The translations under genes and the position numbers were made by a program. From Pseudomonadales bacterium (GTDB lineage Bacteria > Pseudomonadota > Gammaproteobacteria > Pseudomonadales > UBA5518), in assembly GCA_022072145.1 (NCBI GenBank), contig JAJVIG010000002.1:186448-250447 (forward strand): a DNA stretch of 64,000 nt, in the 5' to 3' direction. The notes under the pieces are model-generated. The model saw only the letters and a list, made by a program, of their open reading frames with translations. It made no database searches and had not been told where the DNA came from. Position 1 is the stretch's first letter. Every line of letters starts with the position of its first letter. Shown here piece after piece: positions 9,067 to 17,201 of the stretch.

Positions 9067-10440
9067 ATGCGCATACGCAAATACGATTTCGACTACAGCC
9101 GTCGGGTGTTCCTCGACCGGATGGGGAAAGGAGTGATGGCCGCCGGGGTGCTGAGCCCGCTGTGGCCGCTGATCGCGCATGCCGGTGACGTCACCAGGGC
9201 GTACCCGGAGGAACTGCTGTCGATCGAGGCGTACACGCGCGGCAAGATCAGGACCGGTGACCTGATCACGGCCGACAACGTCGAGCACGTGAAGGACCTG
9301 CTCGACCCGGTGGCCTACATGCACGTGAGCCAGATGGGGCGCCAGATCCGCATCGTGCCGACCACCACCGACGTCACGCGGATGTTTCCGAAGAAATATC
9401 TCGCCGCGACGCTGTCGAACCAGGGCAAGGCGATGCTAGACGCCGACGGCAACGTGGTCACGAAGGAAGGCAAGCCGTGGATCGGCGGCAACCCGTTCCC
9501 CGATCCGCAGAACGGGGTCGAGGCGTTCTCCAACCTCACGCTGTCGTGGGGCCGTCACGACAACTCCTTCTACGCGGTGCGCGACTGGGACATCGGGCCG
9601 GACGGCGAGTTGCAGTACCAGTACGACTTCTGCTGGGCGGAGCAGAACACCACCGCGCTGGTCGGCGACGGCGGGCCGTACCTGGCCGGTCACGAGGACA
9701 AGCTGCGCTTCCAGTCGGTGTGGTTCACGTATCCGAACGACTCCAAGGGCACCTCGTTCCTCAACACCTGGTACTACGACCAGCGCAAGTTCCCCGACCT
9801 GTTCGGCTACCTTCCGGCATTCAAGCGCGTGCGCCGTTTCCCGACCAACCAGCGCTTCGAGCCGCTGGTGCCGGGCATGACGCTGTTCCTCTCCGACGCC
9901 TGGGCTGCCGGTGACCCGATGCTGACCTGGGGCAACTACAAGGTCGTGGGCCGCCAGCCGATGCTCGGTGCGGTGTCGGGCAACTGGATGGGCAGCGGTA
10001 CGAACTGGGAGCGGCCTGTGCACGGCGGCCCCAAAGGCAAGACCTTCTTCGAGACCTCGATGGAACTGGTGCCCGAGGTGATCGTGGTCGAGTCCGAGCC
10101 GGTGGGTTATCCGCGCGCGCCGGTGGGCAAGAAGCGGGTGTGGATCGACACGCGCAACATGATGTACGTGGCCTACGTCACCTACGACCGGCGCGGCGAG
10201 CTGTGGAAGAGTTTCGAGCCCGGCTACGACCTGTTCGAGAAGGGCGACGACCGCTTCATGGACGGCGACGCGCCGGCCTGGTCGTGGACGCACGTGCAGT
10301 GCCACGACGTGCAGTTCAACCGCATGAGCCGCTTCGTGCAGGCGGAGGGCGTGCGCGGCGGCTTCCGCTCCGGTTACGACGTACCGGGGATGTTCGACAA
10401 GTACCTGACGATGCAGTCGCTGCTGCGGATGGGCACCTGA
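9067..10440 (+). CDS. DUF1329 family exported protein (first copy)
   Basis: A 457-residue protein. The N-terminus has S11-R-R-V-F-L16 followed by a hydrophobic stretch (GVMAAGVLSPLWPLIAHAGD), which fits a Tat-type signal with cleavage after AHA. The body has the DUF1329 pattern (NPFPDPQNGVEAFSNLTLSWG; PDLFGYLPAFKRVRRFPTNQ; DAWAAGDPMLTWGNYKVVG). DUF1329 proteins are periplasmic and resemble LolA/LolB-like lipid-handling folds. GGAGG lies about seven bases before the start. It shares a TGATG junction with the next gene. A paralogue lies at 13269. Together with the DUF1302 barrel and the RND protein it probably forms an envelope transfer path (inference). Confidence 0.88.
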   Translation: MRIRKYDFDYSRRVFLDRMGKGVMAAGVLSPLWPLIAHAGDVTRAYPEELLSIEAYTRGKIRTGDLITADNVEHVKDLLDPVAYMHVSQMGRQIRIVPTTTDVTRMFPKKYLAATLSNQGKAMLDADGNVVTKEGKPWIGGNPFPDPQNGVEAFSNLTLSWGRHDNSFYAVRDWDIGPDGELQYQYDFCWAEQNTTALVGDGGPYLAGHEDKLRFQSVWFTYPNDSKGTSFLNTWYYDQRKFPDLFGYLPAFKRVRRFPTNQRFEPLVPGMTLFLSDAWAAGDPMLTWGNYKVVGRQPMLGAVSGNWMGSGTNWERPVHGGPKGKTFFETSMELVPEVIVVESEPVGYPRAPVGKKRVWIDTRNMMYVAYVTYDRRGELWKSFEPGYDLFEKGDDRFMDGDAPAWSWTHVQCHDVQFNRMSRFVQAEGVRGGFRSGYDVPGMFDKYLTMQSLLRMGT

Positions 10441-11420
10441 TGGCAGCGCGCCCGGGGATCGGCGCGGCCGTGCTCGCGCTCGCCGCCTGTGCCGCCGGAG
10501 CGCTTGCGGCGCCGGACGCACCGCAACTGCGCCACCGCGGCATCGCGCACGATGCGCTGTACGACGTGTGCTTCGACGCGCGCGGCGGTGTGGCGGTCGG
10601 TGCCGCCGGCGTGGTGCTGGCAAGTGCCGACGGCGGTGCGAGCTGGCAGCCGCAGCCGCAGGCGGCGACACCGCTGGCGCTGCTCGGGATCGCCTGCGAG
10701 CCGGCGCGCCGGCTCGCGGTCGGGCAGTCCGGCGCGATCCTCGTCGACGACGGCGGCGGCTGGCGCCGCGTGGAGTCCGGCAGCACGCAGCGTCTGCTGG
10801 CGGTGGACGCCAACGATGCCGGCATCGCGGTCGCGGTGGGCGGCTTCGGCACCGTGCTGCTGTCACGCGATCACGGCGAGCACTGGGAAGCGCTCGCCTT
10901 CGACTGGCAGCCGATCGTCGAGGATTTCGCCGAGCCCCATCTGTACGACGTGCACGTGGCGCCGGACGGTGCGATCACGCTGGTAGGCGAGTTCGAGCTG
11001 GTGCTGCGCTCGGGCGACGCGGGTGCCTCGTGGACGCGCGTGCACAAGGGCGACGCCTCGCTGTTCGGTCTCCACATCGGAGCCGACGGCGTCGGCTACG
11101 CGGTGGGCCAGCAGGGAAGGATCCTGCGCAGCGACGATGGCGGAGCGGGCTGGAGCGCGGTCGCGACGCCGGTCGACGCACCCCTGCTCGGCGTCTGGAG
11201 CGCTCCCGGGCAGCCGGTGTTCGTGGCCGGCATGCGCACGATGCTGGTCGGTGCAGCTGACGCCTGGCGCTCGATCGATGGCGCCGACATCGCGACCGGG
11301 TGGTACGCGGCGATCGCGCAGGTACCGGCGGGCGTGGTGGCGGTAGGGAATGGGGGACAGGTGCTGGCGATCGCGCCGGCAGTGCGCAACGACGCAGAAG
11401 ACGATAAACACAACCGATGA
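10440..11420 (+). CDS. YCF48/BNR-type beta-propeller protein, exported
   Basis: A 326-residue protein with repeated propeller blades. Each has a GAAGVVLASADGGASW-like unit (GQSGAILVDDGGGWRRV, GGFGTVLLSRDHGEHW, GEFELVLRSGDAGASW, GQQGRILRSDDGGAGW), typical of YCF48-related photosystem-assembly/BNR families. The N-terminus is a signal peptide. LAAC at residues 14-17 could be a lipobox, or cleavage may follow AGALAA. The start overlaps the DUF1329 stop by one base (TGATG). Such genes commonly accompany DUF1302/DUF1329/RND genes in lipid- or sterol-degrading proteobacteria. The molecular role is not known. Confidence 0.85.
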   Translation: MAARPGIGAAVLALAACAAGALAAPDAPQLRHRGIAHDALYDVCFDARGGVAVGAAGVVLASADGGASWQPQPQAATPLALLGIACEPARRLAVGQSGAILVDDGGGWRRVESGSTQRLLAVDANDAGIAVAVGGFGTVLLSRDHGEHWEALAFDWQPIVEDFAEPHLYDVHVAPDGAITLVGEFELVLRSGDAGASWTRVHKGDASLFGLHIGADGVGYAVGQQGRILRSDDGGAGWSAVATPVDAPLLGVWSAPGQPVFVAGMRTMLVGAADAWRSIDGADIATGWYAAIAQVPAGVVAVGNGGQVLAIAPAVRNDAEDDKHNR

Positions 11421-11431
11421 TGGAGGCTACC

Positions 11432-13249
11432 ATGAACAGGGCACGCAGACTTCCGCTCGCCGTCCACGCTGCCGCGCTGGCGGTGGCAGTCGCCGGCTCA
11501 CCGGCGATCCTCGCCCTCGACCTGAACGTATCGGGCCTGATCCGCCAGGAGATGGCGTACAAGCTCACCGGCGACGAGAACCCCTTCAACCAGCACGGCA
11601 ACGTCTACAACGGCAAGACCGTGGACAACTACGTCCACACGCTGTTCGGGCTGCCGCCGGGGATCACGCGCCCCGACTACAGCGAATCGAACGACTGGAA
11701 CCTGCAGGCCACGCGGGCCGAGCTCGACATCCAGGCGACCTTCAGCGAGACGCTGACCGGCGCGATGAAGGTGCGCGCGTTCCACGATTGGGGCGTCTAC
11801 GACGACTACGGCGATCCGAACTTCTTCGAAGTGCCGCTGCGCGGGGACTGTGGCACCCGGCTCGAGGTGTGCGGCGACGATTACATGATCGATCTGCCGT
11901 CGCTCTACCTGGACTACACCAACGGCGGCTTCTGGCTGCGCGCGGGCAACCAGCAGATCGCCTGGGGCGAATCGATCTTCTTCCGCGTGCTCGACGTGCC
12001 GAACGGGCTCGACCTGCGCCGCCACAACATCCTCGACTGGGCCTCGGAGGAGTACGCCGACGAGCGCGTCCCCGGGCTCGGCGTGCGCGGCAGCTACCGC
12101 TTCCGGAACAACTGGGAGCTCGAGGGCTTCGCGCAAGAGTTCAACGCGAGCATCTACTCCAACGAGAACACGCCGTACAACATCGTCGGTGCGCAGTTCG
12201 TCCGCCAGGAGGAGGAGACCTTCGACCGCGTCGACGACGAGTGGAACTTCGGCGCGCGGCTGCGCGGACAGATCGGCGAACTGGGGCTGCAGTTCATCGC
12301 GGTCAGCCGGCGCAATCCCGACGGCGTGTGGCGCTGGACCACGTCGAAGGTCAATTCGTTCACGCAGGCCGGGCTGCCCGATCCGGACCTCGGCGGCGTG
12401 ACGCTGGGCCAGATGCTCGCTCAGACGCCCTACGAGGCCTTCACCGGTCAGGGCGTGTTCACGGCGCGGGAGTGGTTCGAATACGCCGGGCTGACCCGCC
12501 TCGACGGTGCGAACCTGCAGCGTCAGCTCGATGATTTCCCCGCTGCGAAGGCGCTCACCGCCGGCAACGGGCTGCCGACGAGCGGGGTGGTCGATATCCC
12601 GACCTCGACGCTGGTGCTCGATGCGTTCTTCTCGCCGATGCTCGGTCTCGGTGACCTGCGCGGCCACATCGAGCGCACCTACCCGCGCGAGCACATCTTC
12701 GGCTTCGGCATGAACTACATGTTCTACGGCGAACCCGACACGCTGCTCGACCAGCTGATCGTGCGCTTCGAGGCCACCGTCACGCCGGACAAGAAGTTCA
12801 CCAACATCGCGCTGGGGCAGGATCCCACCAAGGAAACCGAGTGGGCCACTTCGCTGGTGTTCGAGAAGAACCATCGTTTCACGGAAAGATTCCCGGCGAC
12901 CTACATGGTGCTGCAGTGGCTGCACCGCTCCGAGGCCGACCTGTTCGGCCGTCTGGTGAGCGGCTATGACGCCAGTGCGACCGTGTCGCCGCCACGCGGA
13001 CGCGACCACTACGATGCCTTCGCGCTCGCGCTGCAGCAGCCTTCGCCGACGCTCGCCTGGCGCTTCGATCTGGCGGTGCTGTACGACGCCGAGGGCGGTT
13101 ACCTGATCCAGCCGGGGGTGCGCTGGAAGCCGTCGAAGTCCTACACGGTCGAGCTGTACGCGAACTTCCTCGATGGCGACAACGGTGACGCGATGGGCAC
13201 CGTCGCATGGGGCGACGAGCTCGGGTTGCGGCTGGGTTACCAGTTCTGA
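11432..13249 (+). CDS. DUF1302 family outer-membrane beta-barrel protein
   Basis: A 605-residue protein with a classical signal peptide (residues about 6-28, ending near SPAILA), many short amphipathic strands, and a C-terminal LGLRLGYQF whose terminal Phe is the usual barrel-insertion signal. DUF1302 features include ATRAELDIQATFSE, GNQQIAWGESIFFRVLD and NNWELEGFAQEFN. The start at 11432 is preferred over the ATG pair at 11417/11420 because GGAGG sits six bases before it and the signal peptide then has normal length. It is flanked by two DUF1329 genes. The likely role is an outer-membrane channel for a hydrophobic substrate (inference). Confidence 0.88.
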   Translation: MNRARRLPLAVHAAALAVAVAGSPAILALDLNVSGLIRQEMAYKLTGDENPFNQHGNVYNGKTVDNYVHTLFGLPPGITRPDYSESNDWNLQATRAELDIQATFSETLTGAMKVRAFHDWGVYDDYGDPNFFEVPLRGDCGTRLEVCGDDYMIDLPSLYLDYTNGGFWLRAGNQQIAWGESIFFRVLDVPNGLDLRRHNILDWASEEYADERVPGLGVRGSYRFRNNWELEGFAQEFNASIYSNENTPYNIVGAQFVRQEEETFDRVDDEWNFGARLRGQIGELGLQFIAVSRRNPDGVWRWTTSKVNSFTQAGLPDPDLGGVTLGQMLAQTPYEAFTGQGVFTAREWFEYAGLTRLDGANLQRQLDDFPAAKALTAGNGLPTSGVVDIPTSTLVLDAFFSPMLGLGDLRGHIERTYPREHIFGFGMNYMFYGEPDTLLDQLIVRFEATVTPDKKFTNIALGQDPTKETEWATSLVFEKNHRFTERFPATYMVLQWLHRSEADLFGRLVSGYDASATVSPPRGRDHYDAFALALQQPSPTLAWRFDLAVLYDAEGGYLIQPGVRWKPSKSYTVELYANFLDGDNGDAMGTVAWGDELGLRLGYQF

Positions 13250-13268
13250 GCGCAACGGGCGCCGCCGC

Positions 13269-14648
13269 ATGGTGAGGATCCGCCGCTACCACCGTGACTA
13301 CACGCGCCGCGTGTTCGTCGACCGGTTGTCGCGCGGCATCCTCGCCGGCGGCGTGCTGATGCCGCTGTGGCAGGCGATCGCCGCCGACGGCGACAGCGCG
13401 CGCGCGTACCCCGACGAGGCCTTGTCGCTCGAGGCATACACCGGCGGGAGGATCGGCGTCGGCGACACGATCGACGCCGGCAACGTGGAACTGGTGAAGG
13501 AGCTGCTGGATCCGATCCGTTACCTGCAGATCGAGCGCATGGGCCGACGCCTGCAGGTGCTCGACACCACCACCGACATCATGCGGCTCAGCCCATGGGA
13601 GTACCTCGAGGCGACGCTGCGCCACCGCGGGCGCGCGCTCTTCGCGCCCGACGGCAACGTGGTCGCCGACGATGGCGGCCCGTGGATCGGCGGCAATCCG
13701 TTTCCCGAGCCGCGCGACGGGCTCGAGGTCTTCGCCGGCCTGACGCTGAGCTGGGGCCGGCACGACGTGTCGGTCTACGCCACCCGCGAGGAGGACATCG
13801 ACGACGACGGCAACGTGCAGTACCGCTACGCCTCCGTGTGGGCCGAACTCGCGCCGGTGGGGCGCGTCGCGCTCGATCCGCGTCCGCACTGGCCGGGCCA
13901 CGAGGATAAGCTGCGTTACCAGTCGGTGCTGTTCCTGGCCCCGAACGACGTCCGGGGCACCTCGTTCCTGAACATCTGGCACTACGACCAGAACCGTTAC
14001 CCCGACCTGTTCGGCTACCTGCCGGCGTTCAAGCGCGTGCGCCGCTATCCGACCAACCAGCGCTTCGAGCCGCTGATCCCGGGTTCGACGATCTACCTGT
14101 CCGACGCGTGGGCCGCGGGGGATCCGTTCCTGACCTGGGGCAACTACCGCATCGTGCACCAGGGGCCGGCGCTGGGTGCGGTCTCGCGCAACTGGAGCGC
14201 CGTCCATCCGGACTGGGAGCACAGCACGCACGGCGGCCGCAAGGGACTTTCGTTCTGGGACACCGCGGTGGAGTTCGTTCCCGAGGCGATCGTGGTCGAG
14301 GCGGAACCGACCGGCTATCCGCGCGCGCCGGTCGGCAAGAAGCGCGTGTGGTTCGATGCGCGCACGCTGCTGCCGCTGGCGATGGTCAGCTACGACCGCC
14401 AGGGCAACATCTTCCGCTCCTTCGACGGCGCCTACTCGCTGTACAGCGACGGCGCGACCACCGTGTCCGACGGCGCACACCCGTACTGGTCGTGGACCCA
14501 CGTGCACGCGCACGACGTGCAGACCAACCGCATCACGCGCCTGCAGCAGGTGCGCGCGCTGCCGGGTGGCCATCGCACGCTGGTGAACGACCAGGGCGTC
14601 TACGAGAAGTACCTGACCCAGAACGCGCTGCAGCGCCTGGGCAGTTGA
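13269..14648 (+). CDS. DUF1329 family exported protein (second copy)
   Basis: A 459-residue paralogue of the protein at 9067, clearly alike along its whole length (WIGGNPFPEPRDGLEVFAG; GTSFLNIWHYDQNRYPDL; FGYLPAFKRVRRYPTNQ; AVEFVPEAIVVEAEPTGYPR). The N-terminus has T12-R-R-V-F-V17 and a hydrophobic stretch, again Tat-like though weaker than the first copy. An alternative GTG start is one codon on. Two DUF1329 copies flanking one DUF1302 barrel suggest duplication within the operon, perhaps with separate binding roles (inference). Confidence 0.87.
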   Translation: MVRIRRYHRDYTRRVFVDRLSRGILAGGVLMPLWQAIAADGDSARAYPDEALSLEAYTGGRIGVGDTIDAGNVELVKELLDPIRYLQIERMGRRLQVLDTTTDIMRLSPWEYLEATLRHRGRALFAPDGNVVADDGGPWIGGNPFPEPRDGLEVFAGLTLSWGRHDVSVYATREEDIDDDGNVQYRYASVWAELAPVGRVALDPRPHWPGHEDKLRYQSVLFLAPNDVRGTSFLNIWHYDQNRYPDLFGYLPAFKRVRRYPTNQRFEPLIPGSTIYLSDAWAAGDPFLTWGNYRIVHQGPALGAVSRNWSAVHPDWEHSTHGGRKGLSFWDTAVEFVPEAIVVEAEPTGYPRAPVGKKRVWFDARTLLPLAMVSYDRQGNIFRSFDGAYSLYSDGATTVSDGAHPYWSWTHVHAHDVQTNRITRLQQVRALPGGHRTLVNDQGVYEKYLTQNALQRLGS

Positions 14649-14690
14649 AGCCGACCAACCCGGGCGCAAGCCCCCCGAGGAGCGAACCGC

Positions 14691-15713
14691 ATGGCACGCA
14701 AGCACCGACTCTGGGCCCTGGTGCCCGCCCTGCCGAAGGACATGCTGAACGCCGCGGTGCGCCAGTACGAGGCGGCGGGACTCGAAGGCATCTGGACGCC
14801 GCAACTCTACGGCTCGCCATTCGTGCCGCTGGCCGCCGCGGCGATGGCGAGCGAGCGGCTGAAGCTCGGCTCGGGGGTGGCGCTCGCCTTCGTGCGCAGC
14901 CCGCTCGAGACCGCCAGTTCGGTGCTCGACCTGGACCTGATCTCCGGCGGGCGCGCGGTGCTGGGCATCGGCCCCAGCATCCGCTGGTGGAACGAGGACT
15001 GGTACGGGGTGCGCTACGGCAAGCCGCTGGCGCATCTGCGCGAGGTGGTGGCCGCGGTGCGCACCATCATCGAGCATGGCCATACGGGTACGCTGGGGCG
15101 CCTCGACGGCGAGTACGTCAAGCTCGACCTGCAGCGCTTCCACACGCTCGCGCCGCCGGCGCGCACGCGGGTGCCGGTCTATCTGCCCGCGGTGTTCGAG
15201 AAGACCTGCGAGATGGCAGGTGAACTGGCCGACGGCTTGCCCGGACACCCGATCTGGAACGCCAGGTGGGTGCGTGAGCGCGTGGTGCCGCACCTGGCGA
15301 CGGGGCTGCAGCGCTCGGGGCGAGCACGTAGCGCGATCGACCTGAACCTGTTCCTGTTCGTCGCGATCAACGAGGACCGCCGCCAGGCGATCGAGGACGC
15401 ACGCGAGACGATCGCGTTCTACGGCCAGATGGCGCAGTACGAGCGCTACTACGAGTACATCGGCTTCGGTGACGAGGCGCGCGCGCTGCAGCGCGCGGCC
15501 GCTGCCGGCGACCAGGCCGCGCTGCGCGCCGCCTGCAGCGATGCGATGGTCGAGGCGATCGCGCTGGTCGGCCCGCCCGACGAGGTCCGCCGGCGGGTCG
15601 ACGAACTGGCCGGCATCGCCGACTCGTTCACGCTGGCGATCCCGTTCTACGGCATGGCGCCCGACAAGGCCGCCTGGTACACCCAGCGCATCGCCGAGGT
15701 GTTCTACACGTAA
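14691..15713 (+). CDS. Luciferase-like (LLM class) flavin/F420-dependent oxidoreductase
   Basis: A 340-residue TIM-barrel protein of the bacterial luciferase superfamily: GLEGIWTPQLYGSPFVPLA near the N-terminus, LKLGSGVALAFVRSPLETA, LDLDLISGGRAVLGIGPS, and the C-terminal ALVGPPDEVRRRVDELAGI. GAGGAG lies ten bases before the ATG. These proteins act as flavin monooxygenases or F420-dependent dehydrogenases; the sequence alone does not decide which, and no F420 biosynthesis gene is in the window. It is the last gene of the 1254-15713 operon and is followed by a pair of REP palindromes. Confidence 0.82.
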   Translation: MARKHRLWALVPALPKDMLNAAVRQYEAAGLEGIWTPQLYGSPFVPLAAAAMASERLKLGSGVALAFVRSPLETASSVLDLDLISGGRAVLGIGPSIRWWNEDWYGVRYGKPLAHLREVVAAVRTIIEHGHTGTLGRLDGEYVKLDLQRFHTLAPPARTRVPVYLPAVFEKTCEMAGELADGLPGHPIWNARWVRERVVPHLATGLQRSGRARSAIDLNLFLFVAINEDRRQAIEDARETIAFYGQMAQYERYYEYIGFGDEARALQRAAAAGDQAALRAACSDAMVEAIALVGPPDEVRRRVDELAGIADSFTLAIPFYGMAPDKAAWYTQRIAEVFYT

Positions 15714-15738
15714 CCCTGCGGCGAACACGGTCGCGCAG

Positions 15739-15793
15739 GTTCGGCCTGTGGCCGAACATGTCGGGTCACAGTCCGGTCACAGACCGGACCTAC
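15739..15793. repeat. REP palindrome pair, inward facing
   Basis: Two short hairpins lie after the luciferase-like gene. 15739-15757 is GTTCGGCC-TGT-GGCCGAAC, headed by GCAG. 15771-15793 is GTCCGGTC-ACA-GACCGGAC followed by CTAC, so its GTAG head is on the minus strand. Both stems are perfect 8-base arms with 3-base loops. The layout matches the GTAG-type repetitive extragenic palindromes of gammaproteobacteria. The same elements recur near 39036 and 49741. Confidence 0.8.
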
Positions 15794-15925
15794 AATCACA
15801 CTCCGGCTCTGCCCCGGCATGGCGGCCCGGCGCTCCTGCTGGCATGCTACGCACGGGATCGTGGCGCCCCGTCGCACAGACGCAGCGCCAGTCGAAGCGT
15901 TCGATGGCCGGAACGGAGAGCGATG

Positions 15926-16696
15926 ATGCGAGTGGCGGGCAAGGTGGCGCTGGTGACCGGCGCGGGTTCGGGGCTGGGCGAGGCGACGGCATGCCGTCTG
16001 GCCGAGGAGGGCGCACACGTGATCGCCTCGGACATCGATTTCCAGGCCGTCGTCCGCGTGGCGCAAGGCATAGTGGCCGCCGGCGGTAACTGCGAGGCCG
16101 AACACCAGGACGTCACCGACGAAGCGCGCTGGAAGGAGCTGGTCGATGCGATACTGGCGCGCCACGGGCACCTCGACGTGCTGGTCAACAACGCCGGCAT
16201 CGCGCTCACCGGCAGCGCCGAGTCGACCACCCTCGCCGAGTGGAGGCGCACGCAGGCGGTGAACCTCGATGCGGTGTTCCTCGGCACGCGCGAGGCGATC
16301 CGTGCCATGCGCACCCGCGGCGGTTCGATCGTCAACATCTCGTCGATCGAGGGCATCGTCGGCGAGCCGTACACCGCCGCGTACAACGCGAGCAAGGGCG
16401 GCGTGCGCATCTTCACCAAGTCGGCGGCGCTGCACTGCGCGGCCGAACGCTACGGCATCCGTGTCAATTCGGTGCATCCGGGCTTCATCCGCACGCCGAT
16501 GGTCCTCGACGGCATCGCCTCGATGCCCGCCGAGGCGCGCGCCGAGCTCGAGGCGCGGCTTGCCTCGTCGATCCCGCTGGGTGCGATGGGCGAGCCGCTC
16601 GACGTGGCCAACGCGGTGCTGTTCCTGGCCTGCGACGAGTCGCGCTACATGACCGGCTCGGAACTGGTGATCGACGGCGGCTACACCGCACGTTGA
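15926..16696 (+). CDS. SDR family oxidoreductase (hydroxysteroid dehydrogenase-like)
   Basis: A 256-residue classical short-chain dehydrogenase. TGAGSGLGEA is the cofactor loop, ASDIDF with its Asp suggests NAD(H), NNAGIA is the NAG motif, NISSIEG gives the Ser, and YNASKGG holds the Tyr-x3-Lys pair. HPGFIRTPM follows as in 3-alpha/20-beta- and 7-alpha-hydroxysteroid dehydrogenases. GGAGAG five bases before 15926 favours the second of two adjacent ATGs; the first at 15923 remains possible. It leads an operon with DUF3237 and formate dehydrogenase genes (gaps of 26 and 2 bases). A sterol or other secondary-alcohol substrate is an inference. Confidence 0.87.
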   Translation: MRVAGKVALVTGAGSGLGEATACRLAEEGAHVIASDIDFQAVVRVAQGIVAAGGNCEAEHQDVTDEARWKELVDAILARHGHLDVLVNNAGIALTGSAESTTLAEWRRTQAVNLDAVFLGTREAIRAMRTRGGSIVNISSIEGIVGEPYTAAYNASKGGVRIFTKSAALHCAAERYGIRVNSVHPGFIRTPMVLDGIASMPAEARAELEARLASSIPLGAMGEPLDVANAVLFLACDESRYMTGSELVIDGGYTAR

Positions 16697-16722
16697 GCAC
16701 GAATGGTCCTGACGGAGCGAGC

Positions 16723-17199
16723 ATGATGTTCATGTTCACGCTGGAGCATGTCTGCAGTTACCGCGCCACGCTGCGCAGCCCGTTCGAGGTGATCGGCGAA
16801 ACGCCGCTGGGGCTGCGCTTGAACGCCTACGTGACCGGCGGCGAGGTCGACGGCCCGCGCATCCGCGGGCGGCTGCTGCCGGTTGGCGGCGACTGGCTGG
16901 TGGTGCGCCATGACGGGGTCGGCATGGTCGATGTGCGCGCCAGCATCGAGACGCACGACGGCGCGCTGATCTACCTGCAGTACCAGGGCGTGGTCGATCT
17001 CGGCGCGGACGGTTACGCGCGCCTGCTCGCAGGTGATCCGCCGGCGCGGGCGCCCATTCGCGTCGCGCCGCGCCTGAGCAGCGCGCATCCGGCGTACCGC
17101 TGGGTGGAACGACACCAGTTTTTCAACGTCGGCGAGGTGGACTTCGCGACCTCGAGCGTGTGCTACGACATGTATATGGCAGTGTCGCCGGGAGCGTAG
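16723..17199 (+). CDS. DUF3237 domain protein
   Basis: A 158-residue cytosolic protein without a signal peptide or membrane segment. The pattern FTLEHVCSYRATL, GLRLNAYVTGGEVDGPRIRG, LPVGGDWLVVRHDGVGMVDV and the C-terminal HPAYRWVERHQFFNVGE matches DUF3237, a small beta-barrel family of unknown function often found beside SDR and flavin genes in degradation loci. GGAG lies five bases before the first ATG; a second ATG follows directly. It sits 26 bases after the SDR and 2 bases before the formate dehydrogenase gene, so it is almost certainly co-transcribed. Confidence 0.8.
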   Translation: MMFMFTLEHVCSYRATLRSPFEVIGETPLGLRLNAYVTGGEVDGPRIRGRLLPVGGDWLVVRHDGVGMVDVRASIETHDGALIYLQYQGVVDLGADGYARLLAGDPPARAPIRVAPRLSSAHPAYRWVERHQFFNVGEVDFATSSVCYDMYMAVSPGA

Positions 17200-17201
17200 C
17201 G

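Noticed and set aside
6478..9324. Open frame of 948 codons opposite the RND transporter
   Set aside because: Composition is mainly His, Gln, Arg and Asp, as expected for the complement of a hydrophobic membrane protein gene.
12470..12490. TGGTTCGAATAC, similar to a tRNA T-loop
   Set aside because: No acceptor or anticodon stems surround it, and it lies inside the DUF1302 gene.
12879..15728. Open frame of 949 codons opposite DUF1329 and the luciferase-like gene
   Set aside because: It spans two well-supported plus-strand genes and has no family signature.
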